This document shows positions 6,804-15,993 of a stretch of 22,116 nt of DNA, one piece after another. The notes beneath the pieces were generated by a model. It worked only from the letters and a program-made list of their open reading frames with translations. It was not told the DNA's origin and did not search any database. Each line of letters starts with the position of its first letter. Position 1 is the first letter of the stretch. This stretch comes from DATEOR01 sp036279015. GTDB taxonomy: Bacteria; Actinomycetota; Thermoleophilia; Gaiellales; Gaiellaceae. The stretch is taken from NCBI GenBank assembly GCA_036279015.1, contig DASUJY010000034.1:1-22116 (forward strand), written 5' to 3'. Position numbers and translations under genes: made by a program.

Positions 6804-7697
6804 CTACCGCTCAGCGAAGACCCGAAGGATGCGGGCGCACTCGACGTGCGCAGGCTCGATGCGCTGCTCCTCGAGTCCCCATGCGAGCGCGTGCGCGATG
6901 CCCCAACCGACCATTCGCTCCCGGTCGAGACCGAGCTCGCCGGCGAGCAGGTCGAGCCGCCGCCCGACCGTCCCGGGCGCGTCAGGGTCACGAGCGAGCT
7001 CAGGGCGGCGGTCGCGCAGGAACGACGCCGTGTCGAACTCTCGCTCGCCGACGAGCGGCTTGGGATCGATGGCGAGCCAGCGATCCGGCCCCGCGCGCAG
7101 GACGTTCCCGCCGTGGAAGTCCTGGTGGAGGACGACGGCCTCGCCCTGCGCAGGCCCCGCCTCGCGGAGGAACCCGACCGCCCGCTCGAGCAGCTCGCGC
7201 TCGAACGGTCGGCCGTGCCGGCGCCAGCGCAGCGGAAGCTCCTCGGCCCACCGCGCGGCCTCGCCCGCGAGGGGGCGGAACGAGTGACCCGCGGGCGGAG
7301 CCCGCCAGAGCTGCCGCAGCACGCCGGCCGCGATCCCGGTCGCCTCCTCGTCGGGAAGCGTCCAGAGTTGATCGCCGGGAACGCAGCGCTCGACCAGGAG
7401 CGCCCGCCGTTCGTCGTCGCGCGCGTTGAGACGGACGGCGCCGGCTCCGTCCCAGTGGGCGAGCGCGTCCGCCTCGTGCTCGCTCTCGGCCTCCGGGAAG
7501 TTCAGCTTGAGGACCGCCTCGCCCCCATCCGCCGTGCGCGCGGGGACGGCGAGCGAGACGAGCGCCGGCTCGAACGGAGACCCGAGCTCGAGCGACCACG
7601 CCGCCGCGAGCTCCTCCGCGAGCGCCGGAAGCCGTGCGAGCCACTCGGCGCCGCCCGGCTCCTCGCGCCACCCTTCGAGCCCCGACGGAACGAGCAC
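6804..7697 (-). CDS. APH(6)/streptomycin-kinase-like phosphotransferase
   Basis: 297 residues with the protein-kinase-like fold of the aminoglycoside/hydroxyurea phosphotransferase group. The N-lobe has GGEAVLKLNFPEAESEHEAD with the ATP-binding lysine. The catalytic loop is VLHQDFHGGNVL (Asp193 base, Asn198 metal ligand), followed by AIDPKPLVGEREFD, the metal-binding DPK-x-x-x-GE motif typical of the APH(6) family. It starts at GTG 7697, 12 bp after the MMPL stop, with only a weak ribosome site, and ends 9 bp before the RmlB-like gene, so co-transcription is likely. Family members inactivate streptomycin-type drugs, but many chromosomal homologues act on unknown metabolites, so resistance cannot be claimed from sequence. 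Confidence 0.82.
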   Translation of the reverse strand: MLVPSGLEGWREEPGGAEWLARLPALAEELAAAWSLELGSPFEPALVSLAVPARTADGGEAVLKLNFPEAESEHEADALAHWDGAGAVRLNARDDERRALLVERCVPGDQLWTLPDEEATGIAAGVLRQLWRAPPAGHSFRPLAGEAARWAEELPLRWRRHGRPFERELLERAVGFLREAGPAQGEAVVLHQDFHGGNVLRAGPDRWLAIDPKPLVGEREFDTASFLRDRRPELARDPDAPGTVGRRLDLLAGELGLDRERMVGWGIAHALAWGLEEQRIEPAHVECARILRVFAER

Positions 7698-7709
7698 CCG
7701 TGACCGTCG

Positions 7710-9878
7710 CTAGCGGCCGCTCGGGCTCGCCACGGGGTCGCGGCGGAGCGGAGACGGCCGGACGCGGAAGACGCGCGCCACGTTGGTCGGCAGCCACCAG
7801 TTCCAGCGGCCGAAGAGCTTCATCGCGCTCGGCACGAGCAGCGAGCGCACGACCGTCACGTCGATCAGGATCGCCGCCGCGAGCCCGAACCCGAACTGCT
7901 GGAGGCCGACGATCGAGCCGGCGACGAAGCCGACGAACGCCGCGAACATGACGAGCCCGGCGGCGGTCACGATCCGGCCAGTCTTGGCGAGCCCGAAGGC
8001 GACCGACTCCTCGTTCGGGCGGCCCGAGTCCCACTCCTCGCGCATCCGGCTGACGAGGAAGACCTCGTAGTCCATCGAGAGGCCGAACACCATCGCGAAG
8101 ACGAAGACCGGGATCCAGCCCTCGATCTGGTCGAAGCCGATCAGCCCGAACGCGTCCGCCCCGCCCCACTTGAAGAAGATGACGAGGAGGCCGTACGCGG
8201 CTCCGATCGAGAGCAGGTTGAGGATGATCGCCTTGAGCGGCAGGACGACCGAGCGAAACGCGCGGAGAAGCAGGACGTAGGTGAGAAGCAGGACGCCGAG
8301 AACCAGGTATGGGAAGGCGCCGTAGGTCTTCGCGAGGAAGTCGACGCCGCTCGGCGGGCCACCGCCCGCGTACACGTCCACGTCACGTGGGAACCCGGCC
8401 GCCGGAACGATGTCGCCGCGGAGCCGGTCGACGAAGTCGAGCGCCGGCGGTGAGCCGTACTCGCTCCGCCCGATCGCCTCGACGTGGAAGTAGCGGCCGG
8501 TCGGGTCGACGTACTGCGGCCCCGACCCGAACCGAACGGCCGCAACCTCGGGATCGGCCCTGAGCCCCGTCTCCAGCTCCCCGATGGCCGCGCGGACGGC
8601 GGTCGAGTCGACGCCCCCTGCGCGCCCGGTGTCGCCGGCGATCGCAGTCGGCGCCAGGGCGCCCTCGCCGACCGCGTCGGAGATCACGTTCAGGCCCTCG
8701 ACGCCCTCGAGGTTCTGCGGAATGCCCTTGTTCGAGCCCGGCCCCACCTCGAGCCAGAAGACCGGCGCTGCGAGGGCGATGAGGAGCGCCGTCGTCCCTG
8801 CGGCGATCGCGACGGGCCGCCGCATCACCCAACTGGAGAGCCGCACCCAGAAGTCGAACTCCGAGTTGCGGCGGTCGAGGACCGCCCGGGGCACGATTCG
8901 CGCCCGGTCGAGCCCGTCGACCAGGAAGTAGAGAAGCACCGGCAGGAGCGTGAGCGCGCAGGCGACGGAGACGAGCGGGATCACGAGCCCGCCGATCCCG
9001 AAGCCGCGCATGAACGGGAGCGGCATGAAGAGCATGAGCGCGAGCCCGATCCCGACTGCGGAGCCGCTGAAGACGACGGCCCGGCCGGCCGTCTGCATCG
9101 TCCGGACGATCGCATCCTCCTTCGAGCGGCCGCTGCGAATCTCCTCGCGGTAGCGGTAGACGATCAGGAGCGAGTAGTCGATCGCGATCCCGAGCCCGAT
9201 CAGCATGACGAGGTTTTGGAGGTACGTCGTCAGCTCCATCACGTGCGCGAAGAGCCAGACGATCCCAAGCGTGGTCGGAATCGCGGCCGCGGCGAAGAGG
9301 AGCGGCAGGACGAACGCCGTCGTCCCGAAGACGAACGCGAGGATGAGAGCGGCGATCGGGATCGCGATGTAGAGCTCGCCGACCTGGAGGTCGCGGGCGA
9401 AGACGGGGTCGAGGTCGTGCTCGATCGCCGCCTGCCCGGAGACGAAGAGCTGCGCGCCCGGGATCTCGCCCGCCGCTGCGCGCATGTCGTCCGTGTAGCC
9501 CTTGGCGTCGGCAGGCTCGAGATTCGAGACGATGGTCGCGCTGACGACGGAGCCCGACACCGGCTGGACGTTGGCCAGGCGTCCGGTCGGAAGCTCCTTC
9601 GCCGCCGCGAGCGCTCGTTCCCGGACCGTGGGCAGGAGCCGCTCCGCGCTTCCGGGCTGCCCCCTGACGACGATCGAGAAGGAGCCGACCGTCTTCTGGC
9701 CGAAGTGGTCGTGGAGGATCTTCTCCGCCCGGGCGGTGTCCGTTCCGGGCAGCGTGAAGCGGTTGGTCAGGAGGTCGCTGAGGCCGGACGTCGCGTACGC
9801 GCCCGCCAGGAAGAGGACCGCCCAGAGGGCGACGACCCACCAGCGGTAACGAATTATCGCGCGTGTCCAGCGTTCCAA
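7710..9878 (-). CDS. MMPL-family RND transporter
   Basis: 722 residues, the usual size for single-chain MMPL/YdfJ transporters. A TM helix (RWWVVALWAVLFLAGAY) is followed by an extracytoplasmic loop, five or more TM helices, a second extracytoplasmic domain and a second TM bundle. Each bundle has the Asp-Tyr pair that relays protons in MmpL3: GIAIDYSLLI (Asp234-Tyr235) and GLSMDYEVFL (Asp603-Tyr604). Probably a proton-driven exporter of lipids or hydrophobic compounds in the inner membrane. Start chosen at TTG 9878 because GAGGGAG lies 8 nt upstream and the protein then opens MERWTRAIIRYRWW; an in-frame TTG at 9914, just after the small ORF's stop, is an alternative, and the frame is open to 10100. 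Cargo unknown. Confidence 0.92.
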   Translation of the reverse strand: MERWTRAIIRYRWWVVALWAVLFLAGAYATSGLSDLLTNRFTLPGTDTARAEKILHDHFGQKTVGSFSIVVRGQPGSAERLLPTVRERALAAAKELPTGRLANVQPVSGSVVSATIVSNLEPADAKGYTDDMRAAAGEIPGAQLFVSGQAAIEHDLDPVFARDLQVGELYIAIPIAALILAFVFGTTAFVLPLLFAAAAIPTTLGIVWLFAHVMELTTYLQNLVMLIGLGIAIDYSLLIVYRYREEIRSGRSKEDAIVRTMQTAGRAVVFSGSAVGIGLALMLFMPLPFMRGFGIGGLVIPLVSVACALTLLPVLLYFLVDGLDRARIVPRAVLDRRNSEFDFWVRLSSWVMRRPVAIAAGTTALLIALAAPVFWLEVGPGSNKGIPQNLEGVEGLNVISDAVGEGALAPTAIAGDTGRAGGVDSTAVRAAIGELETGLRADPEVAAVRFGSGPQYVDPTGRYFHVEAIGRSEYGSPPALDFVDRLRGDIVPAAGFPRDVDVYAGGGPPSGVDFLAKTYGAFPYLVLGVLLLTYVLLLRAFRSVVLPLKAIILNLLSIGAAYGLLVIFFKWGGADAFGLIGFDQIEGWIPVFVFAMVFGLSMDYEVFLVSRMREEWDSGRPNEESVAFGLAKTGRIVTAAGLVMFAAFVGFVAGSIVGLQQFGFGLAAAILIDVTVVRSLLVPSAMKLFGRWNWWLPTNVARVFRVRPSPLRRDPVASPSGR

Positions 9879-9886
9879 GAGCCCGG

Positions 9887-9893
9887 CTCCCTC
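9887..9893 (-). promoter_or_regulatory. ribosome-binding site of the MMPL gene
   Basis: The minus strand reads GAGGGAG, 8 nt before TTG 9878. It is one of the better Shine-Dalgarno sequences in the window and decides the start of the MMPL protein in favour of this rare TTG. Confidence 0.55.
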
Positions 9894-9915
9894 GTGCTCG
9901 TCGGCGCGGATCAAG

Positions 9916-10056
9916 CTACCAATCGCGGGACGCCGAGCGGAGGGCTCTGCGCGCCCGTTTCCGCTCCTTGACGCGCTCGACATTCCGCACTCCGGCGAAC
10001 CAGAGATAGCCGGCGAGGCCGAGTGCGAGCCCGGCCGATTTGAGAATGCGAGCCAT
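9916..10056 (-). CDS. small membrane protein, 46 residues, unknown
   Basis: ATG 10056 to TAG 9916 encodes 46 residues: a short start MARILKSA, one hydrophobic segment (GLALGLAGYLWFAGV, about residues 9-23), then a highly basic tail (RVKERKRARRALR). This is a plausible single-pass protein with a cytoplasmic basic tail. Third positions are mostly G or C. A -10-like GACAAT sits 7 nt before the ATG, so it would be leaderless and would share its promoter with hsp20 on the other strand, 15 bp away. It leads the minus block and ends 37 bp before the MMPL start. The frame is also open upstream inside hsp20, but the ATG right after the promoter is the sensible start. Family not recognised. Confidence 0.6.
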   Translation of the reverse strand: MARILKSAGLALGLAGYLWFAGVRNVERVKERKRARRALRSASRDW

Positions 10057-10059
10057 CGG

Positions 10060-10069
10060 TACGATTGTC
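10060..10069. promoter_or_regulatory. shared bidirectional -10 region, hsp20 / small membrane protein
   Basis: TACGATTGTC is the only AT-rich island between the two divergent starts. On plus, TACGAT (10060-10065) lies 6 bp before the hsp20 ATG at 10072. On minus, GACAAT (10069-10064) lies 7 bp before the ATG at 10056. Both spacings put the transcription start at or next to the start codon, which implies leaderless messages. The gap between genes is only 15 bp. Confidence 0.6.
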
Positions 10070-10071
10070 TC

Positions 10072-10508
10072 ATGACCGCTCGCCGGGATATCGACCGCAT
10101 GAAGAGCGAGATGGAAGAGCTCTTCGCCGACCTCTGCCAGGTGCCGAGGCTCGTCGCCCGCCGGGCAGGCTTTCGGCCTGCCCTCGACGTCTACCGGACC
10201 GAGGATCCGCCGACGATCACGGTGGTGGTCGAGCTGGCCGGCGTCGATCCATCCGAGGTCGAAGCCGCGGTCGCGGACGGAGTGCTGGTCGTGCGCGGGC
10301 GGCGCGCGCGCAGTGCCCGCGACCGGCGCCTCTACCAACACATGGAGATCGACCACGGCATCTTCGAGCGCCGCGTGCAGCTGAACGAGGCGGTCGACTC
10401 GGAGGCGGCGAGCGCGAACTACGAGAACGGCATGCTCTCGATCAGCCTCCCGCTCCGGCAGGCCGCTCCCGGTCCCGTCAGGGTGACGATCCGCTCGACG
10501 GAGGAAGC

Positions 10509-10512
<4 letters not shown>
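10072..10512 (+). CDS. Hsp20 / alpha-crystallin small heat-shock protein
   Basis: 146 residues. A short N-terminal arm (MTARRDIDRMKSEMEELFADL) precedes an alpha-crystallin domain at about 38-135, with FRPALDVYRTEDPPTITVVVELAGVDPSEV at its start and YENGMLSISLPL near its end, equivalent to the family's N-G-[VIM]-L motif. Members are ATP-independent holdases that keep unfolding proteins soluble. ATG 10072 lies 6 bp after a TACGAT box with no Shine-Dalgarno, so the mRNA is probably leaderless. Its TGA overlaps the GTG of lon (GTGA), so holdase and protease are made together, a sensible proteostasis unit. No HrcA (CIRCE) or HspR (HAIR) operator is visible in the tiny upstream gap. Confidence 0.92.
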
Positions 10513-12893
<2,381 letters not shown>

Positions 12894-12899
12894 TAGATT
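12894..12899 (+). promoter_or_regulatory. probable -10 box for the YtxH-like gene
   Basis: TAGATT begins directly after the lon stop codon and has the TANNNT form. A start near 12906 gives a leader of about 33 nt containing AAAGGA (12925-12930), 8 nt before ATG 12939. This gene would therefore have its own leadered, Shine-Dalgarno-dependent message besides any lon read-through. Confidence 0.4.
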
Positions 12900-12938
12900 C
12901 TCGCCGACGACGCTGCAAGAGACGAAAGGAACGATTTG

Positions 12939-13364
12939 ATGGCGAAGGCCAAGGACATGGTTGGAGACGCGGTCGACACCGCCCGCCCCTACGTGGAGCG
13001 CCTGGCGCGCGACGACGAGCTGCACGAGCACGTCAAGAAGGCGTACGACTCGGCCCGCAAGATCTACGACGACCTGCTCGGCGATCGCGGGACGACCGGG
13101 ATGGCGCTCAAGGTCGCGCGCGACAAGGATCTCCAGGGTGAGCTCAGGCGCGCGGTCGAGGAGCTTCGCAAGGCGGGCGAGCGCGCGCAGGGGCAGCCCT
13201 CGCACGCCGGTCGAAACGCCACGCTGCTCGTCGCCGGAATCGCCCTCGGCGTGCTCTTCAACCCGGCCACGGGGCCGGATACGCGCCGCTGGCTCAAGGA
13301 CAAGCTCTTCGGGCCCGAGCAGCCCTTCGAGTCCTACCCGACCGAGACCAACAGCACGAGCTAG
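12939..13364 (+). CDS. YtxH-domain-like membrane protein
   Basis: 141 residues from ATG 12939, with AAAGGA 8 nt upstream; a TTG three bases earlier is possible but less likely. The first ~85 residues are charged and helical (DTARPYVERLARDDELHEHVKKAYDSA...), followed by one hydrophobic segment (TLLVAGIALGVLFNPATGPDTRRWL, about 95-118). The pattern ALG-x-LFNPATG-x-x-TR resembles the YtxH general-stress family, where a glycine-rich TM segment precedes AP-x-[ST]G-x-x-[TL]R. The C-terminus is short and polar. Located behind hsp20-lon, so a stress-related role is plausible but not shown. It ends in one arm of a small hairpin whose other arm holds the stop of the convergent peptidase. Confidence 0.65.
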   Translation: MAKAKDMVGDAVDTARPYVERLARDDELHEHVKKAYDSARKIYDDLLGDRGTTGMALKVARDKDLQGELRRAVEELRKAGERAQGQPSHAGRNATLLVAGIALGVLFNPATGPDTRRWLKDKLFGPEQPFESYPTETNSTS

Positions 13365-13375
13365 CGGAAGCTAGC
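13360..13375. terminator. hairpin between convergent genes, possible bidirectional terminator
   Basis: GCTAGCGGAAGCTAGC forms a 6-bp stem with a GGAA loop; the arms are identical because GCTAGC is itself palindromic. The plus-strand TAG (13362-13364) lies in the left arm and the minus-strand TAG (13373-13371) in the right. There is no T-run on either side, so termination activity is a guess. Confidence 0.35.
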
Positions 13376-14798
13376 CGCCGAACCCGGGCGAGGCGTAGAC
13401 GATCTTCGGGCCCGGCGGGGCCTCGCCGAAGAGCGGTCCGCCCGAGAGGAGCGAGTCGAACCCGGCCGGATCGAGGCCGGAGAAGGACGAGATGTCGTCG
13501 GCCTGGAGGAGAACGGCGGCCGGCGGCGGAGCCTTGCGTCCCGAGGGCGTCCAGCCCGTCACCTCGAAGCTCGCATCCTCGAGCCGCTGCCAGGCGAGCA
13601 GGAAGGGATAGGGGTCGATGACCCCGTCGTAGCCCAGGCCGAGAAGGGCGGCGGGGTGGATCTCGAAGTGGAGGTGCGAGGGCGTCCCGGCGGCGTCCCC
13701 GGTCGCCCCCACGAAGCCGATCACGTCCCCGGCCTGGACATGCGCGCCATTGCGGGCGAGCGGCGAGAAGGCGGAGAGATGGGCGTAGTAGAACTCGTTC
13801 CCCTGGAGGTCGCGCAGCCAGACGCGGTTGCCGCCGATCGTGTTCCAGCCGACGAGGAAGAGCGTGCCGTCGCCGACCGCGAGCACCGGAGCTCCGAGCG
13901 ATGCGAAAACGTCGTTCCCGTGGTGCCACCCGGTGTCGGCTCGCCCGGCGCGGAAGTCGTCGGAGAACGACGTCGGCCCGTAGACGGGGAAGACGTAGCC
14001 GCCGGCGGTCAGCTGGGGCTCGACTCCGGGCGGCGTGGGGTGGACCGGTGGAGGCGAGGGAGGATTATCCGCCGGCGGGGGAAGCGGGTCGTGCTCGTGC
14101 TGGGGCGGGCTCGCGGGTGGCGGAGAGGACGGAGGCGATGCCGGGGACGCCTTCGGCGCTGCGGCGGCGGCCTCGGCATAGCCCACCAGGATCTCGCTGC
14201 CAGGCGGCAGGCCGCCGTGCGCATCGGTCAGGTGGACGTGGAGGCCGGCGACGAAGCCCCGATACCCGTTGCGGCGGTCGCCGTCCTGCTTCGTCACCGC
14301 CTGCTCGAGCACGACGGCGTAGCCCCAGTCTCCGAGGGCCACGCGGGCGTTCGGCCGGGGCGTCACGCTCGTCCCGAGCACGACGAGATCGGAGACGGCG
14401 GAGCCGTCCAGGCCGCCGCGCGCCTTGCTCGGAGAGGCATGTGCCACCGCCTTCGAGGCGATCGCGTCCGCGGTCACCTCGCCGTCGAAGAGGGACACCG
14501 ACGCGACGCGGACGACGGCGCGCCCTGCTGCACGGTCGTCCTCGGCCGTCCCGTTCGTGCCGTCCGTGATCGCGCCCGTCGAGACGACGCCGTCCCCATA
14601 GCTCCAGCGGACGACCGACGCGGCCGACTGCGGCGGCGAGGAGATTGCGCCGGCCGAGACCGCTGCCTTCCCCGGCACCACGACCCGAACCCCGAAGGCG
14701 CTCGCCGAGGCCGCGGGCGAGGAGGCGCCGGCTCCCGAGGAGGCGGCGAGGACAAACGCGAGGAGCACGAGGACCCCGAGAGCGACCCGCAGGCGCAC
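13371..14798 (-). CDS. secreted M23 (LytM/lysostaphin-type) metallopeptidase
   Basis: 475 residues from GTG 14798. A signal peptide (MRLRVALGVLVLLAFVLAASSGAGA) leads into a beta-rich region of unknown family up to about 210, a proline-rich linker (about 213-262, many PP and SPP runs), then the M23 domain at about 268-390. Zinc ligands are His292 and Asp296 in GWHHGND (H-x-x-x-D) and His377 in HLHFEIHP (H-x-H, His375/His377). The protein thus probably cuts peptidoglycan cross-links outside the membrane, or acts as a scaffold for other hydrolases. A ~85-residue C-terminal tail follows the domain. A TAACCT box 7 nt before the GTG suggests a leaderless start 47 bp after the upstream gene. Convergent with the YtxH-like gene. 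Confidence 0.88.
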   Translation of the reverse strand: MRLRVALGVLVLLAFVLAASSGAGASSPAASASAFGVRVVVPGKAAVSAGAISSPPQSAASVVRWSYGDGVVSTGAITDGTNGTAEDDRAAGRAVVRVASVSLFDGEVTADAIASKAVAHASPSKARGGLDGSAVSDLVVLGTSVTPRPNARVALGDWGYAVVLEQAVTKQDGDRRNGYRGFVAGLHVHLTDAHGGLPPGSEILVGYAEAAAAAPKASPASPPSSPPPASPPQHEHDPLPPPADNPPSPPPVHPTPPGVEPQLTAGGYVFPVYGPTSFSDDFRAGRADTGWHHGNDVFASLGAPVLAVGDGTLFLVGWNTIGGNRVWLRDLQGNEFYYAHLSAFSPLARNGAHVQAGDVIGFVGATGDAAGTPSHLHFEIHPAALLGLGYDGVIDPYPFLLAWQRLEDASFEVTGWTPSGRKAPPPAAVLLQADDISSFSGLDPAGFDSLLSGGPLFGEAPPGPKIVYASPGFGG

Positions 14799-14805
14799 GG
14801 GGCAG

Positions 14806-14811
14806 AGGTTA
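14806..14811 (-). promoter_or_regulatory. possible leaderless -10 box for the M23 peptidase
   Basis: The minus strand reads TAACCT with 7 nt (CTGCCCC) before GTG 14798. It keeps the TANNNT bases only, so it is a weak match alone; the spacing agrees with the other leaderless candidates here. Confidence 0.35.
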
Positions 14812-14845
14812 GCGCCGCGCGCGGCTCTCCGGCGCGCCGGGCGAT

Positions 14846-15229
14846 CTACCCGTCGAGCCCGCGTGCGAAGGCCCGGAAGCGCTCGCGCGCCGCCTCGTCG
14901 GGCCCGAGCGGCTCGTCGTCGGCGAGGCCGGGGTCGGCGCCGACCTCACGCGCGACGGCCCGGACCTCCTCCTCCACGGCCGCGCGGTGAGCCGGGTCTG
15001 CGAGCAGCTCGTCGACCCAGGTGCGGGTGCCTTCGTTGTCGACGTCGTGCTCGACGAGGAGCGAGCCGAGCAGAATTCCGGCACGCACGTACGCAAAGGT
15101 CCTGAACGCGAGCTGGCGCCGAGGCGTCGCGACGAGTGCGCCGATCTCCGGATCCTCGGCCTGCATGCGGGCGACGAGCTCTCCGATCGGCTCGTCGACG
15201 AGGGGAAACCAGAGATCCTCCTCCGCCAT
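14846..15229 (-). CDS. conserved-looking acidic protein, 127 residues, unknown
   Basis: A soluble, acidic, probably mostly helical protein starting MAEEDLWFPLVDEPIGELVA. Aromatic residues concentrate in the first third and in RQLAFRTFAYVRAGILLG (around 40-57); the second half is rich in Asp, Glu and Ala (VDELLADPAHRAAVEEEVRAVARE). No signal peptide, metal motif or known catalytic signature is visible. ATG 15229 lies exactly 6 nt after a TACACT box and has no Shine-Dalgarno, so a leaderless message starting right after the TauE/SafE pair is likely. It sits 19 bp downstream of the second TauE half and 47 bp before the M23 peptidase gene. I do not recognise the family. Confidence 0.75.
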   Translation of the reverse strand: MAEEDLWFPLVDEPIGELVARMQAEDPEIGALVATPRRQLAFRTFAYVRAGILLGSLLVEHDVDNEGTRTWVDELLADPAHRAAVEEEVRAVAREVGADPGLADDEPLGPDEAARERFRAFARGLDG

Positions 15230-15235
15230 GCGCGC

Positions 15236-15241
15236 AGTGTA
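15236..15241 (-). promoter_or_regulatory. leaderless -10 box for the 127-residue protein
   Basis: The minus strand reads TACACT (four of six to TATAAT, TANNNT kept), then GCGCGC, then ATG 15229. The 6-nt spacing puts the transcription start on or next to the A of the ATG. Confidence 0.5.
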
Positions 15242-15248
15242 GTCCGGG

Positions 15249-15611
15249 CTAGCCCCGCGCCGACCAGGCTAGCCGGGCCGCGACGACCAGGAGGAGCACG
15301 GCGAAGAGCTTCCGCAGGAGGTCGTCCGAGAGGGCGTCGGCAAGGGCGACGCCGCCCGCGACGCCGGCAGACGACACGAGCCCGATCACGATCGCGGGCC
15401 GCCAGCGCACGTTTCCGTAGCGGTGCTGCTGGGCTGCGGCGACGGCGACCACCGGGATGATGGCGGCGAGCGAGGTCGCTTCCGCCGAGAGGTGGGAGAG
15501 CCCGACGACGAGCGAGAGAGTCGGCACGAAGAGGATGCCGCCGCCCACGCCGAACATCCCGGACACGACGCCGGCCGCGAAGCCGAGGAGAAGGGCATAG
15601 ACGACCGTCAT
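15249..15611 (-). CDS. half-size TauE/SafE-type transporter subunit (second half)
   Basis: 120 residues with about four TM helices, carrying one copy of the TauE/SafE repeat: GFAAGVVSGMFGVGGGILFVPTLSL near the N-terminus, EATSLAAIIPVVAVAAA, then YGNVRWRPAIVIG. Usual family proteins are about 250 residues with two such repeats in one chain; this protein has one. ATG 15611 overlaps the TGA of the preceding half (ATGA), so the two are translated together and probably form a heterodimer equal to a full transporter. Family members export sulfite, sulfoacetate or other sulfur or organic anions; the substrate here is unknown. Confidence 0.82.
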   Translation of the reverse strand: MTVVYALLLGFAAGVVSGMFGVGGGILFVPTLSLVVGLSHLSAEATSLAAIIPVVAVAAAQQHRYGNVRWRPAIVIGLVSSAGVAGGVALADALSDDLLRKLFAVLLLVVAARLAWSARG

Positions 15612-15976
15612 TCGAGGTAGAGCCTGAGGGCCACGACGACGAGCAGGAGGGCGAAGAGGAGCGTCAGCCGCGTGACGGCGACACGCCGCTGGAGCCAGGT
15701 GCCGAGAAACGTGCCGGCCATCGCCGGGAACCCGACGAGCGCCGCGTCGCCCCAGCTCACCTCGCCGAGCGCGCCGTAGGCGGCCATGCCGAAGAGGGCG
15801 GTGAGCCCGATCGCAGCGAGAGAGGTTCCCGTCGCCTGGGTGGTCGTGAAGCCGGCGAGGAGGACGAGGAGCGGGACGACGACGATCCCCCCTCCGACGC
15901 CGAAGAGGGCGCTGAAGAAGCCGGTGGCAAGACCGATGCCGGCTAAGGTCCAGAACGGCCGGCCAGCCACTGCCAC
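15608..15976 (-). CDS. half-size TauE/SafE-type transporter subunit (first half)
   Basis: 122 residues with about four TM helices and one TauE/SafE repeat: GLATGFFSALFGVGGGIVVVPLLVLLAG, then ATGTSLAAIGLTALFGMAAYGALGEVSWGDAALVGFPA. It aligns end to end with the downstream gene (shared LFGVGGG or MFGVGGG, VP-x-L-x-L, TSLAAI, YG...W, G-x-x-x-G). GTG 15976 lies 6 nt after a TAGGAT box; a second in-frame GTG six bases on is possible. It leads a minus block and is divergent from the trehalose phosphatase, whose start is exactly 18 bp away. Substrate unknown. Confidence 0.82.
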   Translation of the reverse strand: MAVAGRPFWTLAGIGLATGFFSALFGVGGGIVVVPLLVLLAGFTTTQATGTSLAAIGLTALFGMAAYGALGEVSWGDAALVGFPAMAGTFLGTWLQRRVAVTRLTLLFALLLVVVALRLYLE

Positions 15977-15981
15977 GGCCG

Positions 15982-15988
15982 TATCCTA
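15982..15988. promoter_or_regulatory. shared bidirectional -10 element, otsB / TauE half
   Basis: TATCCTA is a near-symmetric 7-mer. Plus strand: TATCCT (15982-15987), then AGTCTG, then GTG 15994. Minus strand: TAGGAT (15988-15983), then ACGGCC, then GTG 15976. Both gaps are 6 nt and the start codons are 18 bp apart, the geometry expected when two overlapping -10 hexamers offset by one base each fire a leaderless message. Confidence 0.62.
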
Positions 15989-15993
15989 GTCTG

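Noticed and set aside
6804..7697. Calling the kinase-fold protein a drug-resistance gene
   Set aside because: APH(6)-like motifs are present, but chromosomal homologues have varied substrates and nothing nearby suggests resistance.
8484..9971. 495-codon plus-strand frame opposite MMPL
   Set aside because: Charge-rich, no recognisable motif; antisense of a complete transporter.
10040..10045. TTGAGA as a -35 box for hsp20
   Set aside because: Good match to TTGACA, but only 14 bp from the TACGAT box, too short for a normal spacer.
15608..15611. Frameshift error splitting one TauE/SafE gene
   Set aside because: Not excluded, but each half has a normal N-terminus and the ATGA overlap is typical of coupled genes in this window, so two genes is the simpler reading.
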